64,000 nucleotides of DNA from an uncultured Bacteroidales bacterium (GTDB lineage Bacteria; Bacteroidota; Bacteroidia; Bacteroidales; Paludibacteraceae), in NCBI GenBank assembly GCA_902784425.1, contig CACZUS010000001.1, positions 1 to 64,000 of the forward strand. The letters are read 5' to 3'. Below are positions 42,401 to 53,527 of the stretch, piece by piece. The position numbers and the translations under genes are program-made. Every line of letters starts with the position of its first letter. Positions within the stretch are counted from its first letter, which is position 1. Below the pieces are notes generated by a model. That model searched no databases and was not told the origin of the DNA. It saw only the letters and a program-made list of their open reading frames with translations.

Positions 42401-43063
42401 ATGAAAAAGTATTTAGCAGAAATGTTTGGTACCATGGTGTTGGTACTTATGGGCTGTGGTACGGCAGTTAGCCTTAGTTGTGGCACAGATACTGCAAGTG
42501 TAGTGGGTACGGCTTTTGCTTTCGGCTTGGCTGTTGTTGCAATGGCTTATGCAATCGGCGGTATTAGTGGTTGCCATATTAACCCTGCAATTACCTTGGG
42601 TTGCCTTTTGACAAAACGTATCAGTGCGAAAGATGCTGGAATGTATATGCTTTTCCAAGTTATTGGAGCTTTTATCGGTTCAGTCCTTCTTTTCTTGTTG
42701 ACAAAGAATACAGAATTGACTGGAACAGGTGCTAATGATTTACAACCTGGCGTTTCTCCTATCGGAGGATTTTTGGCAGAGATCATATTTACATGCATCT
42801 TCGTGTTTACAGTATTAGGTACGACAGACTCTAAAAAAGGCGCAGGAAACTTTGCAGGATTGGCTATCGGTCTTTGCTTGGTTTTGGTTCATTTGGCTTG
42901 CATCCGTTACACGGGAACTTCTGTAAACCCTGCACGTTCTATCGCCCCTGCTATTTTTCAGGGAGGTTCTGCTGTTGCTAATATTTGGATCTTTATTTTT
43001 GGCCCATTTATTGGTGCAGCTATCGCAGCTTTCGCATGGAAAGCTATTGCTGATGATAAATAA
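42401..43063 (+). CDS. aqpZ: Aquaporin Z-type water channel
   Basis: Six-helix MIP family channel, 220 aa (E. coli AqpZ 231). Both half-helix motifs are present: SGCHINPAITLG (~57-68) and TGTSVNPARSIAP (~175-187). The selectivity filter fits water channels and not glycerol facilitators: a Phe in the first helix pair (AFAFGLAV), His in helix five (VLVHLACIRYTG) and Arg after the second NPA. The start MKKYLAEMFGTMVLVLMGCG is typical of AqpZ. Inner-membrane protein for osmotic water flow. A strong terminator follows. Confidence 0.93.
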   Translation: MKKYLAEMFGTMVLVLMGCGTAVSLSCGTDTASVVGTAFAFGLAVVAMAYAIGGISGCHINPAITLGCLLTKRISAKDAGMYMLFQVIGAFIGSVLLFLLTKNTELTGTGANDLQPGVSPIGGFLAEIIFTCIFVFTVLGTTDSKKGAGNFAGLAIGLCLVLVHLACIRYTGTSVNPARSIAPAIFQGGSAVANIWIFIFGPFIGAAIAAFAWKAIADDK

Positions 43064-43087
43064 TAAAATAAACTCCTTTATATATGG

Positions 43088-43120
43088 AAAAGGTGACTGG
43101 ATTTTCTAGTCACCTTTTTT
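43088..43120 (+). terminator. Terminator after aqpZ
   Basis: Perfect 11-bp stem AAAAGGTGACT/AGTCACCTTTT (43088-43098 with 43108-43118) and T-run. Confidence 0.9.
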
Positions 43121-43218
43121 CGTTCCTGTTTTGATGTGTCTTCTATTGAGAATAATAGTGCTTTATCATCAATAAATTTAGATTGTCTGAAATGAGAGAA
43201 CCCGTTTTGAAACGGTGA

Positions 43219-44274
43219 TTATTCCTCCTTTTTTCCCCTTAGTCGTACAAGTAATTTCTGTATGGGATTTAATATAATAATATCAGCCAGATAACTCAAA
43301 ATTATACTGCAGGTGAATGCCAATAACACGTTGATGAGGTAAAATAAGACAACGGGGAGTTCATTCCATTGCTCGGGGAAAATTCTGACAACACCTAATA
43401 TGGCTATCATGTGGACAAGATATATGCCAAAGGATCGTTTGCCTAAAAAGTAGATGATCTTTTTTGCCTTCTCCGACCATGCATTTACATTGATTTCCTG
43501 AAGAAGAATGTATATCATGATACAGAAAAGTGTGAAGGATGGCATTAAGTCATGTAAATATTCCTTATAAGAGAAAAAGAGTGTTTTTAGTGTGACAATA
43601 CATATTCCGATAACACCAAGTATGATTGCTATCTTTTTATCTCGTGGTGTGGTGATTATCTTATCAATGCAACCTCCGATGTAAAAGTAGATAGACCATT
43701 GAGCGAAAGGGAAAGTCCATATGTATTCAACGCCAGTAAAGTAAGGTGTGTAGGCAAAAATTGTATTATGCAATATTCCCAGTCCAACAAAAACAAGAGC
43801 CATGTTTTTGGAGAGTCCGTTAATCGCTTTTGCCATAAATGGAGCAATGAGGATATTCCCGACAAGTACGGTGACAAACCAAAAATGTGTCTTTACATGA
43901 CCGTAAAGAATGTCTGAAATGATTGTTGAAGCAAGACCATCTATCGATACACCGTAGGTTTTGAAGTGTTTCAGTGTAGTTTGAAGAACCATATAGAAGA
44001 CAATTGGTAATATAAGGTATATGGTCTTCTTGAAATAAAAGGTTTTGTATTCTTCGTCGGTATTTAATATTTTTCGCAAAGCAAATCTTCCACTTAGGAA
44101 GAAGAACAATGCGACACCTGTTTGAGATAAAAGTAATATGGGACTGAGATATTGATGGATGGGATTCTCCAACGGAATGATTCCAGATGTGTGGTTGCAT
44201 ACGATAAAGAAAATGCTGAGAACCCGAATCAATTCATATTTGCAGTCTCTTTGTTGAGAGATGGAATTCGTCAT
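43219..44274 (-). CDS. Acyltransferase-3 family membrane protein, 351 aa
   Basis: Start at 44274 (MTNSISQQRDCKYELIRVLS), because a TTG start at 44289 lies within the -7 box. The first helix carries the family pattern ELIRVLSIFFIVCNHTSG with the catalytic-type His, then FFLSGRFALRK, and about ten hydrophobic helices follow. These enzymes transfer acyl groups (often O-acetyl) to sugars of lipopolysaccharide, exopolysaccharide or other envelope molecules at the inner membrane. No polysaccharide cluster is adjacent, so the acceptor is unknown. Single minus-strand gene. Confidence 0.85.
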   Translation of the reverse strand: MTNSISQQRDCKYELIRVLSIFFIVCNHTSGIIPLENPIHQYLSPILLLSQTGVALFFFLSGRFALRKILNTDEEYKTFYFKKTIYLILPIVFYMVLQTTLKHFKTYGVSIDGLASTIISDILYGHVKTHFWFVTVLVGNILIAPFMAKAINGLSKNMALVFVGLGILHNTIFAYTPYFTGVEYIWTFPFAQWSIYFYIGGCIDKIITTPRDKKIAIILGVIGICIVTLKTLFFSYKEYLHDLMPSFTLFCIMIYILLQEINVNAWSEKAKKIIYFLGKRSFGIYLVHMIAILGVVRIFPEQWNELPVVLFYLINVLLAFTCSIILSYLADIIILNPIQKLLVRLRGKKEE

Positions 44275-44286
44275 AATGTTTTTTTG

Positions 44287-44294
44287 CAAATCTA
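44287..44294 (-). promoter_or_regulatory. -7 box for the acyltransferase gene
   Basis: On minus, TAGATTTG lies 12 bases before the chosen ATG, so the leader would be very short. It decides against the longer frame. Confidence 0.5.
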
Positions 44295-44327
44295 AAACTT
44301 TTTACATTTCATACAATGCAAAAGAAG

Positions 44328-44362
44328 AAAAAAAGACCCGCAGTTGGTACTACGGATCTTTT
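44328..44362 (-). terminator. Terminator after valS
   Basis: On minus, AAGATCCGTAGT pairs imperfectly with the segment ending CGGGTCTT and is followed by a U-run. It lies 22 bases after the valS stop. Confidence 0.65.
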
Positions 44363-44383
44363 ATGAAGTAGGTTAAATCTCGA

Positions 44384-47059
44384 TTATTTCAATTTTGAGA
44401 TGTTCTCCTTCAAAGTGGCAATCTTGCTTTCTGCATCAGCCTTTTTCTTTCTCTCGTTTTCAACAACTTCAGGTTTTGCATTAGCAACGAACTTTTCATT
44501 GCCCAATTTTTTGTTGACAGAAACAAGGAATCCTTCGAGGTATTTGATCTCCTCTTCCATCTTTTTGATTTCTTCTTCCACATTGACATTGTTGCCTAAT
44601 GGAATAGAGATTTCAATGGTTCCAACCATAAAGGTTGCAGCAGATCCAGAAATGTTGCCTTTGTTCTCTGCAATCAGATTGATGTTGGCCAATTTTTGAA
44701 TGATGGCATCGTTCTTGTCATCCCATTCACCTTTATAATATAGGTCGAATGCCTCACGAGGAGAGATACCTTTGTTGGCACGAATGTTTCTGATACCAGC
44801 AATAATCTGTTTTGTGCTCTCCATTCTGTTGATGTTCTTCTCGCAGAAATCTTCTGCTTTAGGAAGAAGACTCACCATGATACTATCTTTTACGTCACGC
44901 TCCTTTATGTTTTGATACAACTCTTCTGTGATGAATGGCATGAACGGATGCAAAAGTTTCAAAAGCGTTTCGAAGTAGGAGAGGGTAGCATCGTAGGTGG
45001 TTTTGTCTATCGGTTGTTGATATGCAGGTTTTACCATCTCGAGATACCAAGAAGAGAACTCGTCCCAGAATAATTTATAGACAGCCATGAGAGCTTCGCT
45101 GATACGGTATTTGTCGAAACAGTCGTTGATCTCAATGATTGTTTTGTTCAATTGTTGTTGGAACCATTTTACAGCTTTTTGTGCGGATGCAGGTTGTTCC
45201 ATCTCTTTTACTTCCCAACCTTTTACCAAGCGGAACGCGTTCCAAATCTTGTTGTTGAAGTTACGACCTTGCTCGCATAATGCCTCATCAAACAAGATGT
45301 CATTACCTGCAGGCGCAGATAACATCATACCCATACGCACACCATCAGCACCAAATCTGTCGATGAGATCCAATGGGTCTGGTGAGTTACCCAATGATTT
45401 AGACATCTTTCTTCCTAGTTTGTCGCGAACGATACCAGTGAAGTATACGTTTTTGAAAGGCATGTCGCCTTCATATTCGTAACCCGCCATAATCATACGA
45501 GCCACCCAGAAGAAGATGATGTCCGGACCCGTTACCAAGTCGCTGGTTGGATAGTAGTATTTGATTTCTTCGTTGCCAGGATTGTTAATTCCGTCGAACA
45601 AAGAGATAGGCCAAAGCCATGAAGAGAACCATGTATCCAAACAATCCTCGTCTTGACGAAGATCGTTGATGGTCAGGTTGGCGTTGCCGCTTTTCTTTTT
45701 AGCCAATTCCAATGCTTTCTCTTCCGTTTCAGCAACTACATAACCACCTTCAGGAAGGAAGTAAGCTGGAATTCTGTGTCCCCACCACAACTGACGGCTG
45801 ATGCACCAATCTTTGATGTTCTCTAACCAATTGCGGTATGTGTTTTTGTATTTAGCAGGATAGAATTTAAGTTCATCCTTCATGACAGGGTCTAAAGCTA
45901 TCTTGGCAAGGTGCTCCATTTTAAGGAACCATTGCATAGAAAGTTTAGGTTCGATAACAACGTTAGTTCTTTCTGAGTAACCCACTTTGTTAGTGTAATC
46001 TTCTGTTTTTTCCAACAAGTTGGCTGCAGCTAAGTCTTTCTCGATTTGTTTTCTAACGTCGAAACGATCTTGTCCGATATACATGCCAGCAGCTTCGCTG
46101 ATGCTACCGTTGTCATTAAAGATATCGATAGTTTGCAGGTTGTATTTTTCTCCTAGCATATAGTCGTTCACGTCGTGAGCAGGAGTGACTTTCAAGCAAC
46201 CAGTACCGAATTCGATATCAACATATTCATCTTCGATAACAGGGATTACGCGGTTAACCAAAGGAACGATCACTTTTTTGCCGCTTAGCCATCTGTTCTT
46301 TGGATCTTTAGGGTTGATACACATAGCGGTATCACCCATGATAGTCTCGGGACGGGTGGTTGCAACGACTGCATATCGACCTTTCGCATCTTTGTGGATG
46401 ACTTCTTGTTCAGAGCCAGTTGATCCAGACATGTCGTCATCAGCAACATAATATTTAAGGTAATACAGTTTGCTATGCTCTTCTTTATAGATAACCTCTT
46501 CGTCGGAAAGGGCGGTTAGAGCTTTAGGATCCCAGTTTACCATGCGTACGCCGCGGTAGATGAGACCTTTTTCGTAGAGGTCGCAAAATACTTTGATGAC
46601 ACTTTTGCTGCGTGTTTCATCCATTGTGAATCCTGTTCTGTCCCAGTCGCAGGATGCACCAAGTTTTTTCAATTGTTCGAGAATGATTCCGCCATGTTTG
46701 CGAGTCCATTCCCAAGCATGTTCCAAGAATTGTTCACGGGTGAGGTCTGTTTTTTTGATACCTTCCTGAGCCAGTTTGTTAACCACTTTTGCTTCGGTTG
46801 CGATGGAAGCGTGGTCGGTGCCAGGCACCCAACAAGCATTTTTCCCCAGCATACGAGCTCTACGGACGAGGATGTCTTGGATGGTATTGTTTAACATGTG
46901 GCCCATGTGAAGGACGCCCGTCACATTTGGGGGAGGAATAACAATTGTATAAGGTTCACGACCATCCGGCTTTGATTTGAAGAAGCCGTTATCCAACCAA
47001 TATTGATACCACTTAGATTCGACGTCAGTGGGGTTGTACTTGTTAGCTAATTCTTGCAT
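44384..47059 (-). CDS. valS: Valyl-tRNA synthetase
   Basis: Class I synthetase, 891 aa (E. coli 951). HIGH motif as HMGH (51-54, in [15 protein letters not shown]); KMSKS as [17 protein letters not shown] (~548-560). The editing domain contains [20 protein letters not shown] and [10 protein letters not shown], which remove mischarged threonine. The anticodon domain and a C-terminal coiled-coil arm (~825-891, Lys/Glu-rich), which binds the tRNA elbow, complete it. Monocistronic on minus with a -7 box TACCTTTG at 47119-47112. Confidence 0.97.
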   Translation of the reverse strand: MQELANKYNPTDVESKWYQYWLDNGFFKSKPDGREPYTIVIPPPNVTGVLHMGHMLNNTIQDILVRRARMLGKNACWVPGTDHASIATEAKVVNKLAQEGIKKTDLTREQFLEHAWEWTRKHGGIILEQLKKLGASCDWDRTGFTMDETRSKSVIKVFCDLYEKGLIYRGVRMVNWDPKALTALSDEEVIYKEEHSKLYYLKYYVADDDMSGSTGSEQEVIHKDAKGRYAVVATTRPETIMGDTAMCINPKDPKNRWLSGKKVIVPLVNRVIPVIEDEYVDIEFGTGCLKVTPAHDVNDYMLGEKYNLQTIDIFNDNGSISEAAGMYIGQDRFDVRKQIEKDLAAANLLEKTEDYTNKVGYSERTNVVIEPKLSMQWFLKMEHLAKIALDPVMKDELKFYPAKYKNTYRNWLENIKDWCISRQLWWGHRIPAYFLPEGGYVVAETEEKALELAKKKSGNANLTINDLRQDEDCLDTWFSSWLWPISLFDGINNPGNEEIKYYYPTSDLVTGPDIIFFWVARMIMAGYEYEGDMPFKNVYFTGIVRDKLGRKMSKSLGNSPDPLDLIDRFGADGVRMGMMLSAPAGNDILFDEALCEQGRNFNNKIWNAFRLVKGWEVKEMEQPASAQKAVKWFQQQLNKTIIEINDCFDKYRISEALMAVYKLFWDEFSSWYLEMVKPAYQQPIDKTTYDATLSYFETLLKLLHPFMPFITEELYQNIKERDVKDSIMVSLLPKAEDFCEKNINRMESTKQIIAGIRNIRANKGISPREAFDLYYKGEWDDKNDAIIQKLANINLIAENKGNISGSAATFMVGTIEISIPLGNNVNVEEEIKKMEEEIKYLEGFLVSVNKKLGNEKFVANAKPEVVENERKKKADAESKIATLKENISKLK

Positions 47060-47111
47060 GAAAGTATAGTTAATTTTTATGTTTTATACCTTAATATATA
47101 TAAATCGGGTG

Positions 47112-47119
47112 CAAAGGTA
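47112..47119 (-). promoter_or_regulatory. -7 box for valS
   Basis: On minus, TACCTTTG lies 52 bases before the ATG. A CAAA at 47132-47135 is too close for a -33. Confidence 0.5.
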
Positions 47120-47229
47120 ATAAAAATTTGGCAAATAAGATAGTAAAGGGAGTAATGAGAGGGGAGTAAGAATAAAAAGAAAGTGCAGAATGAGAATGAG
47201 TTAAGAAGGAGAAAAAAAATAAAAAAAAA

Positions 47230-47261
47230 TTTGTGAGAGAGAAAAATAAGTTCTAATTTTG
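47230..47261 (+). promoter_or_regulatory. Promoter of the str-S10-spc-alpha gene run
   Basis: -33 TTTG (47230-47233), 20-nt spacer, -7 TAATTTTG (47254-47261). The predicted leader of rpsL is ~52 nt and A/T-rich without visible structure. Upstream 47140-47230 is purine-rich and gene-free. Confidence 0.7.
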
Positions 47262-47320
47262 CGCCACAATTAGTATAGTGTCTAAATTTAAAGTTAAAAT
47301 ATTAAAAATTAAAAAACGAA

Positions 47321-47725
47321 ATGCCTACAATTCAGCAATTAGTTAGAAAAGGAAGGACATCTCTAACAGACAAGAGTAAATCTCCAGCATTGGATTCTTG
47401 TCCACAGAGAAGAGGGGTATGTGTTCGTGTATACACTACCACTCCAAAGAAGCCTAACTCTGCAATGCGTAAAGTTGCCAGAGTACGTTTGACGAACCAA
47501 AAAGAGGTGAATGCATATATTCCTGGAGAAGGACATAACTTGCAAGAGCACTCAATCGTAATGGTACGTGGTGGACGTGTTAAGGACCTTCCAGGTGTAC
47601 GTTATCACATTGTTCGCGGATCATTGGATACAGCAGGTGTGAATGGTCGTACACAACGTCGTTCTAAGTATGGAGCAAAAAGACCTAAACCAGGTCAAGC
47701 AGCACCAGCAAAAGGAAAGAAATAA
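47321..47725 (+). CDS. rpsL: Ribosomal protein uS12
   Basis: Small-subunit protein at the decoding centre. The conserved loop [23 protein letters not shown] (~38-60) keeps the lysines at the streptomycin-contact site, and the second loop [15 protein letters not shown] is also wild type, so no classical streptomycin-resistance change is visible. 134 aa, with a basic C-terminal tail ([12 protein letters not shown]) absent from E. coli S12 (124). First gene of the long ribosomal run; the gap to rpsG is 134 bases and holds a possible regulatory structure. Confidence 0.97.
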   Translation: MPTIQQLVRKGRTSLTDKSKSPALDSCPQRRGVCVRVYTTTPKKPNSAMRKVARVRLTNQKEVNAYIPGEGHNLQEHSIVMVRGGRVKDLPGVRYHIVRGSLDTAGVNGRTQRRSKYGAKRPKPGQAAPAKGKK

Positions 47726-47756
47726 GAACGAGAGTAAAAAAAATTAAGTAGAACAA

Positions 47757-47834
47757 GTTTTAGTTTTACTGGTGGCACTTCAAGGTTGAGTAAATGACTT
47801 AGCGAAGTCGTTGAAGCAACAAAGCAACCAAAAC
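47757..47834 (+). promoter_or_regulatory. Candidate structured element between rpsL and rpsG
   Basis: Nested pairing: GACTT-AGCG-AAGTC (47796-47809) inside CTTCAA/TTGAAG (47778-47783 with 47811-47816), and an outer GTTTT..GGT/ACCAAAAC helix (47763-47773 with 47827-47834). GGTTG (47784) can alternatively pair CAACC (47825). S7 controls its own operon from the same gap in E. coli. Inferred. Confidence 0.45.
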
Positions 47835-47859
47835 AAAAACGAAAAATTTTTGAGTTAAA

Positions 47860-48336
47860 ATGAGAAAAGCAAAACCAAAGAAAAGGGTCATTTTACCAGA
47901 TCCTGTCTTTAATGAAGTAATGGTTACAAGATTTGTTAACCACTTAATGTACGATGGAAAAAAGACTATCGCATACGATATATTTTATACAGCTTTGGAT
48001 AATGTAAAGTCAAAACTTCCTAATGAGGATAAGACTCCGCTTGAAATTTGGAAGAAGGCTTTAGAGAACATCACACCACAAGTGGAAGTTAAGTCACGCC
48101 GTGTAGGTGGTGCTACTTTCCAAGTTCCTACCGAAATCCGCCCAGAAAGAAAAGAATCAATCTCAATGAAGAATTTGATATTGTTCTCTCGTAAGAGAAG
48201 TGGACACTCAATGGCTGAGAAATTGGCTGCTGAGATCGCTGATGCTTTCAACAATCAAGGTGGAGCATTTAAGAAGAAAGAAGATATGCACAAAATGGCT
48301 GAAGCAAACCGTGCTTTTGCTCATTTCAGATTTTAA
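47860..48336 (+). CDS. rpsG: Ribosomal protein uS7
   Basis: Primary 16S rRNA binder that starts assembly of the 30S head and lies at the E site. Start [15 protein letters not shown]; the helical core shows [20 protein letters not shown] and [20 protein letters not shown], followed by the [24 protein letters not shown] segment. 158 aa, normal. In E. coli S7 represses its operon by binding the rpsL-rpsG gap; here the gap of 134 bases contains nested inverted repeats. fusA follows after 21 bases. Confidence 0.97.
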   Translation: MRKAKPKKRVILPDPVFNEVMVTRFVNHLMYDGKKTIAYDIFYTALDNVKSKLPNEDKTPLEIWKKALENITPQVEVKSRRVGGATFQVPTEIRPERKESISMKNLILFSRKRSGHSMAEKLAAEIADAFNNQGGAFKKKEDMHKMAEANRAFAHFRF

Positions 48337-48357
48337 TCCCTTTAAAGAATTATTCAA

Positions 48358-50481
48358 ATGGCTAAAGCAGATTTACATTATACAAGAAACATTGGTATCA
48401 TGGCTCACATCGATGCTGGTAAGACAACTACGTCTGAGCGTATTTTGTTCTACACAGGTTTGACTCACAAGATTGGTGAGGTTCATGATGGTGCAGCTAC
48501 GATGGACTGGATGGCACAGGAGCAAGAGAGAGGTATCACTATTACTTCTGCAGCTACCACTACATATTGGAAATATAACGATAAAAAATATAAGATCAAC
48601 TTGATTGATACTCCGGGACACGTTGACTTCACTGTTGAGGTTGAGCGTTCTCTTCGTATCTTGGATGGTGCTGTTGCTACATTCTGTGCAGTTGGTGGTG
48701 TTGAGCCTCAATCTGAAACAGTGTGGAGACAAGCAGACAAGTACCACGTTCCTCGTATTTGTTACGTAAACAAGATGGACCGTTCTGGTGCTAACTTCTT
48801 TGACGTTGTAACACAGGTTAAGGAAGTTTTGGGTGCTAATCCATGTCCTATTCAAATTCCTATTGGAGCAGAAGATTCTTTCAAGGGAGTTGTTGATTTG
48901 ATCAAAATGAAAGCTATTCTTTGGCATGATGAAACCATGGGTGCAGAATATTCAATTGAGGACATTCCTGCTAATTTGGTAGATGAAGCTAAAGAGTGGA
49001 GGGACAAAATGTTGGAGTCAGTTGCTGAGTGCGACGATGCTTTGATGGAGAAATTCTTCGATGATCCAAGTACTATTACAGAAGAGGAAATTAAAGTTGC
49101 TCTTAGAAAAGGTACTATCGCAATGAAGATTTATCCAATGATTTGTGGTTCTTCATTTAAGAACAAAGGTGTTCAAACTATGTTGGATGCAGTTTGTGCT
49201 TATTTGCCTAGCCCATTGGATACAGCAGACATCATTGGTACTGCAGTAGATGATCCTGAAAAACAAATTATTCGTCACCCAAGTGAGGACGAGCCTTTGT
49301 GTGCATTGGCATTTAAGATTGCAACAGACCCATTCGTAGGTCGTCTTTGCTACTTCCGTGTATACTCAGGTAAAATTGACGCAGGATCATATATCTTCAA
49401 CACTCGTTCAGGAAAGAAAGAGCGTATCTCTCGTCTATTCCAAATGCACTCTAACCACCAAAATCCAGTTGACGTAATCTCTGCTGGTGATATCGGTGCA
49501 GGTGTAGGATTCAAGGATATTCGTACAGGTGATACATTGTGTGGTGAAGATGAGAAAGACCACATGGTATTGGAGTCAATCGACTTCCCAGATCCAGTGA
49601 TTGGTATCGCTATCGAGCCTAAGTCTCAAGCAGATGTTGATAAATTGGGTAATGGTTTGGCTAAGTTGGCAGAAGAGGATCCAACCTTTACTGTTAGAAC
49701 AGATGAGCAATCAGGTCAAACAGTTATCTCTGGTATGGGTGAGTTGCACTTGGATATCATTATCGACCGTTTGAAACGTGAGTTCAAAGTTGAATGTAAT
49801 CAAGGTCGTCCTCAAGTTAACTATAAGGAGGCTATTACTAAGACTGTTGAGCACCGTGAGTTATATAAGAAACAATCCGGAGGTCGTGGTAAATATGCAG
49901 ATATCGTTGTATCTGTTGGACCAGCAGACGAAGGATTCGAAGGCAGCTTGCAATTCGAAGATGTTGTTAAGGGTGGTAACATTCCAAAGGAATTTATCCC
50001 ATCAATTCAAAAAGGATTCCAATCAGCAATGCGCAATGGTGTGTTAGCAGGATTCCCATTGGAGAAGATGAAAGTTGTCGTAATGGATGGTTCATATCAC
50101 CCAGTAGACTCTGACCAGTTGTCATTTGAAATTTGTGCAAACTTGGCATTCAAGGCGGCATGTGCAAAGGCAAAACCAGTGTTGATGGAGCCAATTATGA
50201 AGTTGGAAGTTATCACACCAGAGGAGAACATGGGAGATGTAATCGGAGACTTGAACAAACGTCGTGGTCAAGTTGAAGGTATGGAAACTAGCCGTTCTGG
50301 TGCACGTATTGTAAAGGCTAAAGTACCTTTGGCAGAGATGTTTGGATATGTAACAGATTTGCGTACTATCACATCAGGTCGTGCAACTTCATCAATGGAG
50401 TTCTCTCATTATGCAGAAGTTTCTTCTTCTATTGCAAAAGCAGTAGTTGCAGAGGCTAAAGGTAAAGTAGAATTATTGTAA
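48358..50481 (+). CDS. fusA: Elongation factor G
   Basis: GTPase that moves tRNAs and mRNA during translocation and helps recycle ribosomes. G1 [12 protein letters not shown] (16-27), switch [10 protein letters not shown] (~85-92), G4 NKMDRSG (~138-144). Domains II-V follow, with [14 protein letters not shown] and the domain IV motif [11 protein letters not shown]. 707 aa matches E. coli (704). In many phyla tuf follows here; in this window the next gene is rpsJ, 24 bases downstream, so EF-Tu is encoded elsewhere. Confidence 0.97.
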   Translation: MAKADLHYTRNIGIMAHIDAGKTTTSERILFYTGLTHKIGEVHDGAATMDWMAQEQERGITITSAATTTYWKYNDKKYKINLIDTPGHVDFTVEVERSLRILDGAVATFCAVGGVEPQSETVWRQADKYHVPRICYVNKMDRSGANFFDVVTQVKEVLGANPCPIQIPIGAEDSFKGVVDLIKMKAILWHDETMGAEYSIEDIPANLVDEAKEWRDKMLESVAECDDALMEKFFDDPSTITEEEIKVALRKGTIAMKIYPMICGSSFKNKGVQTMLDAVCAYLPSPLDTADIIGTAVDDPEKQIIRHPSEDEPLCALAFKIATDPFVGRLCYFRVYSGKIDAGSYIFNTRSGKKERISRLFQMHSNHQNPVDVISAGDIGAGVGFKDIRTGDTLCGEDEKDHMVLESIDFPDPVIGIAIEPKSQADVDKLGNGLAKLAEEDPTFTVRTDEQSGQTVISGMGELHLDIIIDRLKREFKVECNQGRPQVNYKEAITKTVEHRELYKKQSGGRGKYADIVVSVGPADEGFEGSLQFEDVVKGGNIPKEFIPSIQKGFQSAMRNGVLAGFPLEKMKVVVMDGSYHPVDSDQLSFEICANLAFKAACAKAKPVLMEPIMKLEVITPEENMGDVIGDLNKRRGQVEGMETSRSGARIVKAKVPLAEMFGYVTDLRTITSGRATSSMEFSHYAEVSSSIAKAVVAEAKGKVELL

Positions 50482-50505
50482 TTAATTTATATAAGATTCA
50501 AAGAG

Positions 50506-50808
50506 ATGAGTCAGAAAATTAGAATTAAATTAAAGTCATACGATCATAGCTTGGTTGACAAGTCAGCAGAAAAGATCGTTAAGACAGTTAAGAATACGGG
50601 TGCAGTTGTAAGTGGACCAATTCCATTACCAACACACAAACGTATCTTTACAGTTAACCGCTCTACATTCGTAAACAAGAAATCGAGAGAGCAATTCCAA
50701 CTTTCATCTTATAAGAGATTGATCGATATCTATAGCTCAACCTCTAAGACGATTGATGCGTTGATGAAGTTAGAGTTGCCAAGTGGAGTAGAAGTAGAAA
50801 TTGCATAG
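50506..50808 (+). CDS. rpsJ: Ribosomal protein uS10
   Basis: 30S head protein that also acts in transcription antitermination as NusE. The opening [21 protein letters not shown] and the loop [28 protein letters not shown] are diagnostic. 100 aa (E. coli 103). It begins the S10 gene set but has no promoter or leader of its own; only 24 bases separate it from fusA, so the L4-responsive leader known from E. coli is absent here. Confidence 0.97.
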   Translation: MSQKIRIKLKSYDHSLVDKSAEKIVKTVKNTGAVVSGPIPLPTHKRIFTVNRSTFVNKKSREQFQLSSYKRLIDIYSSTSKTIDALMKLELPSGVEVEIA

Positions 50809-50826
50809 TAATTAATATTTATTGAA

Positions 50827-51444
50827 ATGCCAGGATTATTAGGAAAAAAAATCGGAATGACATCCGTTTTCAGTGCCGAGGGAAAGAATATTCCATGCAC
50901 TGTTGTCGAAGTAGGTCCTTGTGTGGTTACTCAAATTAAGACTATCGAGAAAGATGGTTATGAGGCAGTCCAAGTTGGTTTTGAAGAGAAGAAAGAAAAA
51001 AACACTTCAAAAGCAGAAATGGGACACTTCAAGAAAGCGTCAGTAGCCCCAATGAGACACTTGGCCGAGTTCAAGGGTTTTGAGACCGAGTACAAATTAG
51101 GAGATCAGATAACAGTAGATTTGTTCGCTGATTCTAAGTTTGTAGATGTAGTGGGAACCTCTAAAGGAAAAGGATTCCAAGGTGTAGTAAAACGTCACGG
51201 ATTTGGAGGTGTGCAACAAAGCACACACGGTCAGCACAACCGTTTGAGAGCACCAGGATCAGTTGGAGCATGTTCTTACCCTGCAAAAGTATTCAAAGGA
51301 ATGCGTATGGCAGGTCGCTTGGGTGGAGAGTCTGTTACAGTTCAGAATCTTCAAGTTTTAAAAGTTATTCCTGAAAATAATCTTTTGATATTGAAAGGTT
51401 CATTGCCAGGAGCTAAAGGTTCAATCGTAATTGTAAATAAGTAA
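50827..51444 (+). CDS. rplC: Ribosomal protein uL3
   Basis: Early 50S assembly protein reaching toward the peptidyl transferase centre. The start [15 protein letters not shown] and the loop [19 protein letters not shown]...[16 protein letters not shown] (~115-155) are diagnostic; that loop contains the glutamine in GQHN that is methylated by PrmB in some bacteria. 205 aa (E. coli 209). Its stop TAA shares one base with the rplD ATG, so the two are translationally coupled. Confidence 0.97.
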   Translation: MPGLLGKKIGMTSVFSAEGKNIPCTVVEVGPCVVTQIKTIEKDGYEAVQVGFEEKKEKNTSKAEMGHFKKASVAPMRHLAEFKGFETEYKLGDQITVDLFADSKFVDVVGTSKGKGFQGVVKRHGFGGVQQSTHGQHNRLRAPGSVGACSYPAKVFKGMRMAGRLGGESVTVQNLQVLKVIPENNLLILKGSLPGAKGSIVIVNK

Positions 51445-52073
51445 TGGAACTTAGTGTATATAATATAAAAGGCCAAGATACTGGAAGAAAGGTCTCTGTG
51501 AGCGATAGCATCTTTGGTATTGAACCAAATGAACATGTAATGTACTTAGATGTAAAGCAATACTTGGCAAACAAACGTCAAGGTACGCACAAATCTAAGG
51601 AGAGAAGTGAGTTGTCTGGTAGTACCAGAAAGTTAGGACGCCAAAAAGGAGGAGGAGGAGCACGTCGTGGTGATATCAACTCTCCAGTATTGGTTGGTGG
51701 TGCACGTGTATTTGGTCCTGTACCACGTGATTATAGCTTCAAGTTGAACAAAAAGACAAAGCAATTAGCACGTAAGTCGGCTTTGTCAGCAAAGGTCAAA
51801 GACAATGCAATCATCGTTATTGAGAACGTGTCATTTGATGCACCAAAAACGAAAGATTTTGTGTCAATGATGAAAGATTTCAACATTGCAGATAAGAAAT
51901 CACTTTTAATTTTGTCAGAACCAAATAAAAACGTATATTTGTCCGCTCGAAATATTCAGAACGCTGGAGTTGTTTTGTCCTCAGACTTAAACACTTACAG
52001 AATTTTGGACGCTTCATGTTTGTTATTAACAGAGGGCGCATTGGCGAATATTGAGAATAATTTAAAAGATTAG
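51444..52073 (+). CDS. rplD: Ribosomal protein uL4
   Basis: 50S protein lining the exit tunnel. The tunnel loop reads [31 protein letters not shown] (~52-82), with the conserved KG and ARxG residues where macrolide-resistance changes arise; none is evident. 209 aa (E. coli 201). The ATG overlaps the rplC stop by one base. In E. coli L4 also represses the S10 operon; no matching leader is seen in front of rpsJ here. The TAG stop is part of the Shine-Dalgarno of rplW. Confidence 0.96.
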   Translation: MELSVYNIKGQDTGRKVSVSDSIFGIEPNEHVMYLDVKQYLANKRQGTHKSKERSELSGSTRKLGRQKGGGGARRGDINSPVLVGGARVFGPVPRDYSFKLNKKTKQLARKSALSAKVKDNAIIVIENVSFDAPKTKDFVSMMKDFNIADKKSLLILSEPNKNVYLSARNIQNAGVVLSSDLNTYRILDASCLLLTEGALANIENNLKD

Positions 52074-52077
52074 GAGG
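52072..52077 (+). promoter_or_regulatory. Strong Shine-Dalgarno before rplW
   Basis: AGGAGG eight bases before the rplW ATG, overlapping the rplD stop codon. Few genes in this window have one. Confidence 0.7.
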
Positions 52078-52085
52078 TTGAAAGG

Positions 52086-52376
52086 ATGGGAATCATAATT
52101 AAACCGATAATAACCGAGAAAGCAACAAACCTTGGCGAGAAGTATTCTCGCTATGGTTTTCGTGTTTCCCCAAAGGCTAACAAATTAGAGATAAAGAAGG
52201 CCATTGAGGAAATGTATAACGTACAGGTTGTTTCTGTAAACACAATGCAAGTTGAAGGAAAGGCAAAATGTCGTTATACAAAGACTGGTATCCTAAAGGG
52301 AAATGCACCTTCATACAAGAAGGCATATGTGACCTTGAAGGAAGGTGAAGTAATAGATTTTTATAGCAATATTTAA
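52086..52376 (+). CDS. rplW: Ribosomal protein uL23
   Basis: 50S protein at the tunnel exit, docking site for trigger factor and signal recognition particle. Core [25 protein letters not shown] (~2-26) and helix [25 protein letters not shown] are diagnostic. 96 aa (E. coli 100). Preceded by a perfect AGGAGG that includes the rplD stop, which favours re-initiation by ribosomes ending rplD. rplB follows after five bases. Confidence 0.96.
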   Translation: MGIIIKPIITEKATNLGEKYSRYGFRVSPKANKLEIKKAIEEMYNVQVVSVNTMQVEGKAKCRYTKTGILKGNAPSYKKAYVTLKEGEVIDFYSNI

Positions 52377-52381
52377 TAAAA

Positions 52382-53206
52382 ATGGCTGTTCGTAAATTTA
52401 TGCCCACAACACCAGGGCAAAGACACAAAGTTATTGGAACATTTGAGACAATTACCTCAAGTGTGCCAGAGAAATCTCTTGTAAGAGGAATGACAAAGAC
52501 TGGTGGACGTAATAACACAGGTAAGATGACCATGCGTTATATCGGAGGCGGTCACAAGAGAAAGTACAGAGTAATTGACTTCAAAAGAGACAAAGATGGT
52601 GTTCCAGCAGTAGTAAAAACGATCGAGTATGATCCAAACAGATCAGCTCGTATTGCATTGTTATTTTACGCTGATGGAGAGAAACGTTACATTCTTGCAC
52701 CTAACGGATTGCAGGTAGGACAGGAGTTGATGTCAGGAAATGAGGCATCTCCTGAAGTAGGTAATGCATTACCACTGCAAAACATTCCATTAGGAACTGT
52801 AATTCACAATTTGGAATTGCGTCCGGGCCAAGGAGCTGCTTTGGTTCGTTCAGCAGGAACATTTGCGCAATTAACTTCGAGAGAAGGAAAGTATGCAATT
52901 GTAAAATTACCTTCTGGTGAAACTAGAATGATTCTTTGTACTTGTAAGGCAACAATTGGTACAGTAGGAAACTCTGATCATGCGTTGGAGCGTTCAGGAA
53001 AAGCAGGACGTTCACGTTGGTTAGGTCGTCGTCCTAGAAACCGTGCTGTAGTAATGAACCCAGTAGATCACCCAATGGGTGGTGGTGAAGGACGTCAGTC
53101 TGGAGGTCATCCAAGATCAAGAAAGGGTCTTTTGGCTAAGGGTTACAAGACAAGAGCACCAAAGAATACTTCTAATAAGTATATAGTTGAAAGAAGGAAA
53201 AAGTAA
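52382..53206 (+). CDS. rplB: Ribosomal protein uL2
   Basis: One of the most conserved 50S proteins, needed for subunit joining and peptidyl transfer. Two beta domains with [22 protein letters not shown] (~41-62) and the C-terminal loop [19 protein letters not shown] (~223-241), which holds the essential histidine ([10 protein letters not shown]). 274 aa (E. coli 273). Close spacing on both sides (5 and 17 bases). Confidence 0.97.
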   Translation: MAVRKFMPTTPGQRHKVIGTFETITSSVPEKSLVRGMTKTGGRNNTGKMTMRYIGGGHKRKYRVIDFKRDKDGVPAVVKTIEYDPNRSARIALLFYADGEKRYILAPNGLQVGQELMSGNEASPEVGNALPLQNIPLGTVIHNLELRPGQGAALVRSAGTFAQLTSREGKYAIVKLPSGETRMILCTCKATIGTVGNSDHALERSGKAGRSRWLGRRPRNRAVVMNPVDHPMGGGEGRQSGGHPRSRKGLLAKGYKTRAPKNTSNKYIVERRKK

Positions 53207-53223
53207 TTTAAAAGGTAATTTTT

Positions 53224-53493
53224 ATGAGTCGTTCATTAAAAAAAGGTCCATTTATAAGTGTAAAACTGGAGAAGAAGGTTTTGGCCATGAATGAGAGCGG
53301 AAAGAAGTCTGTTATAAAGACATGGTCACGCGCTTCAATGATTTCCCCAGACTTTGTGGGTCATACTATTGCAGTTCATAACGGAAATAAATTTATTCCT
53401 GTGTACGTTACCGAAAATATGGTAGGTCATAAACTTGGAGAATTTTCGTTGACTCGTACATTTAGAGGACACGGTGGAAACAAGAAAAAATAA
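53224..53493 (+). CDS. rpsS: Ribosomal protein uS19
   Basis: 30S head protein next to the A site, paired with S13. [19 protein letters not shown] at the start and [43 protein letters not shown] (~36-78) are diagnostic. 89 aa (E. coli 92). Ends in a basic tail [10 protein letters not shown]. rplV starts 34 bases later. Confidence 0.97.
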   Translation: MSRSLKKGPFISVKLEKKVLAMNESGKKSVIKTWSRASMISPDFVGHTIAVHNGNKFIPVYVTENMVGHKLGEFSLTRTFRGHGGNKKK

Positions 53494-53527
53494 ACCGTGA
53501 AAAGAAAATTAAAAAAAAGTAAATAAA

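Noticed and set aside
48373..48927. 184-codon minus-strand frame within fusA
   Set aside because: Antisense to the EF-G GTPase domain, a typical shadow.
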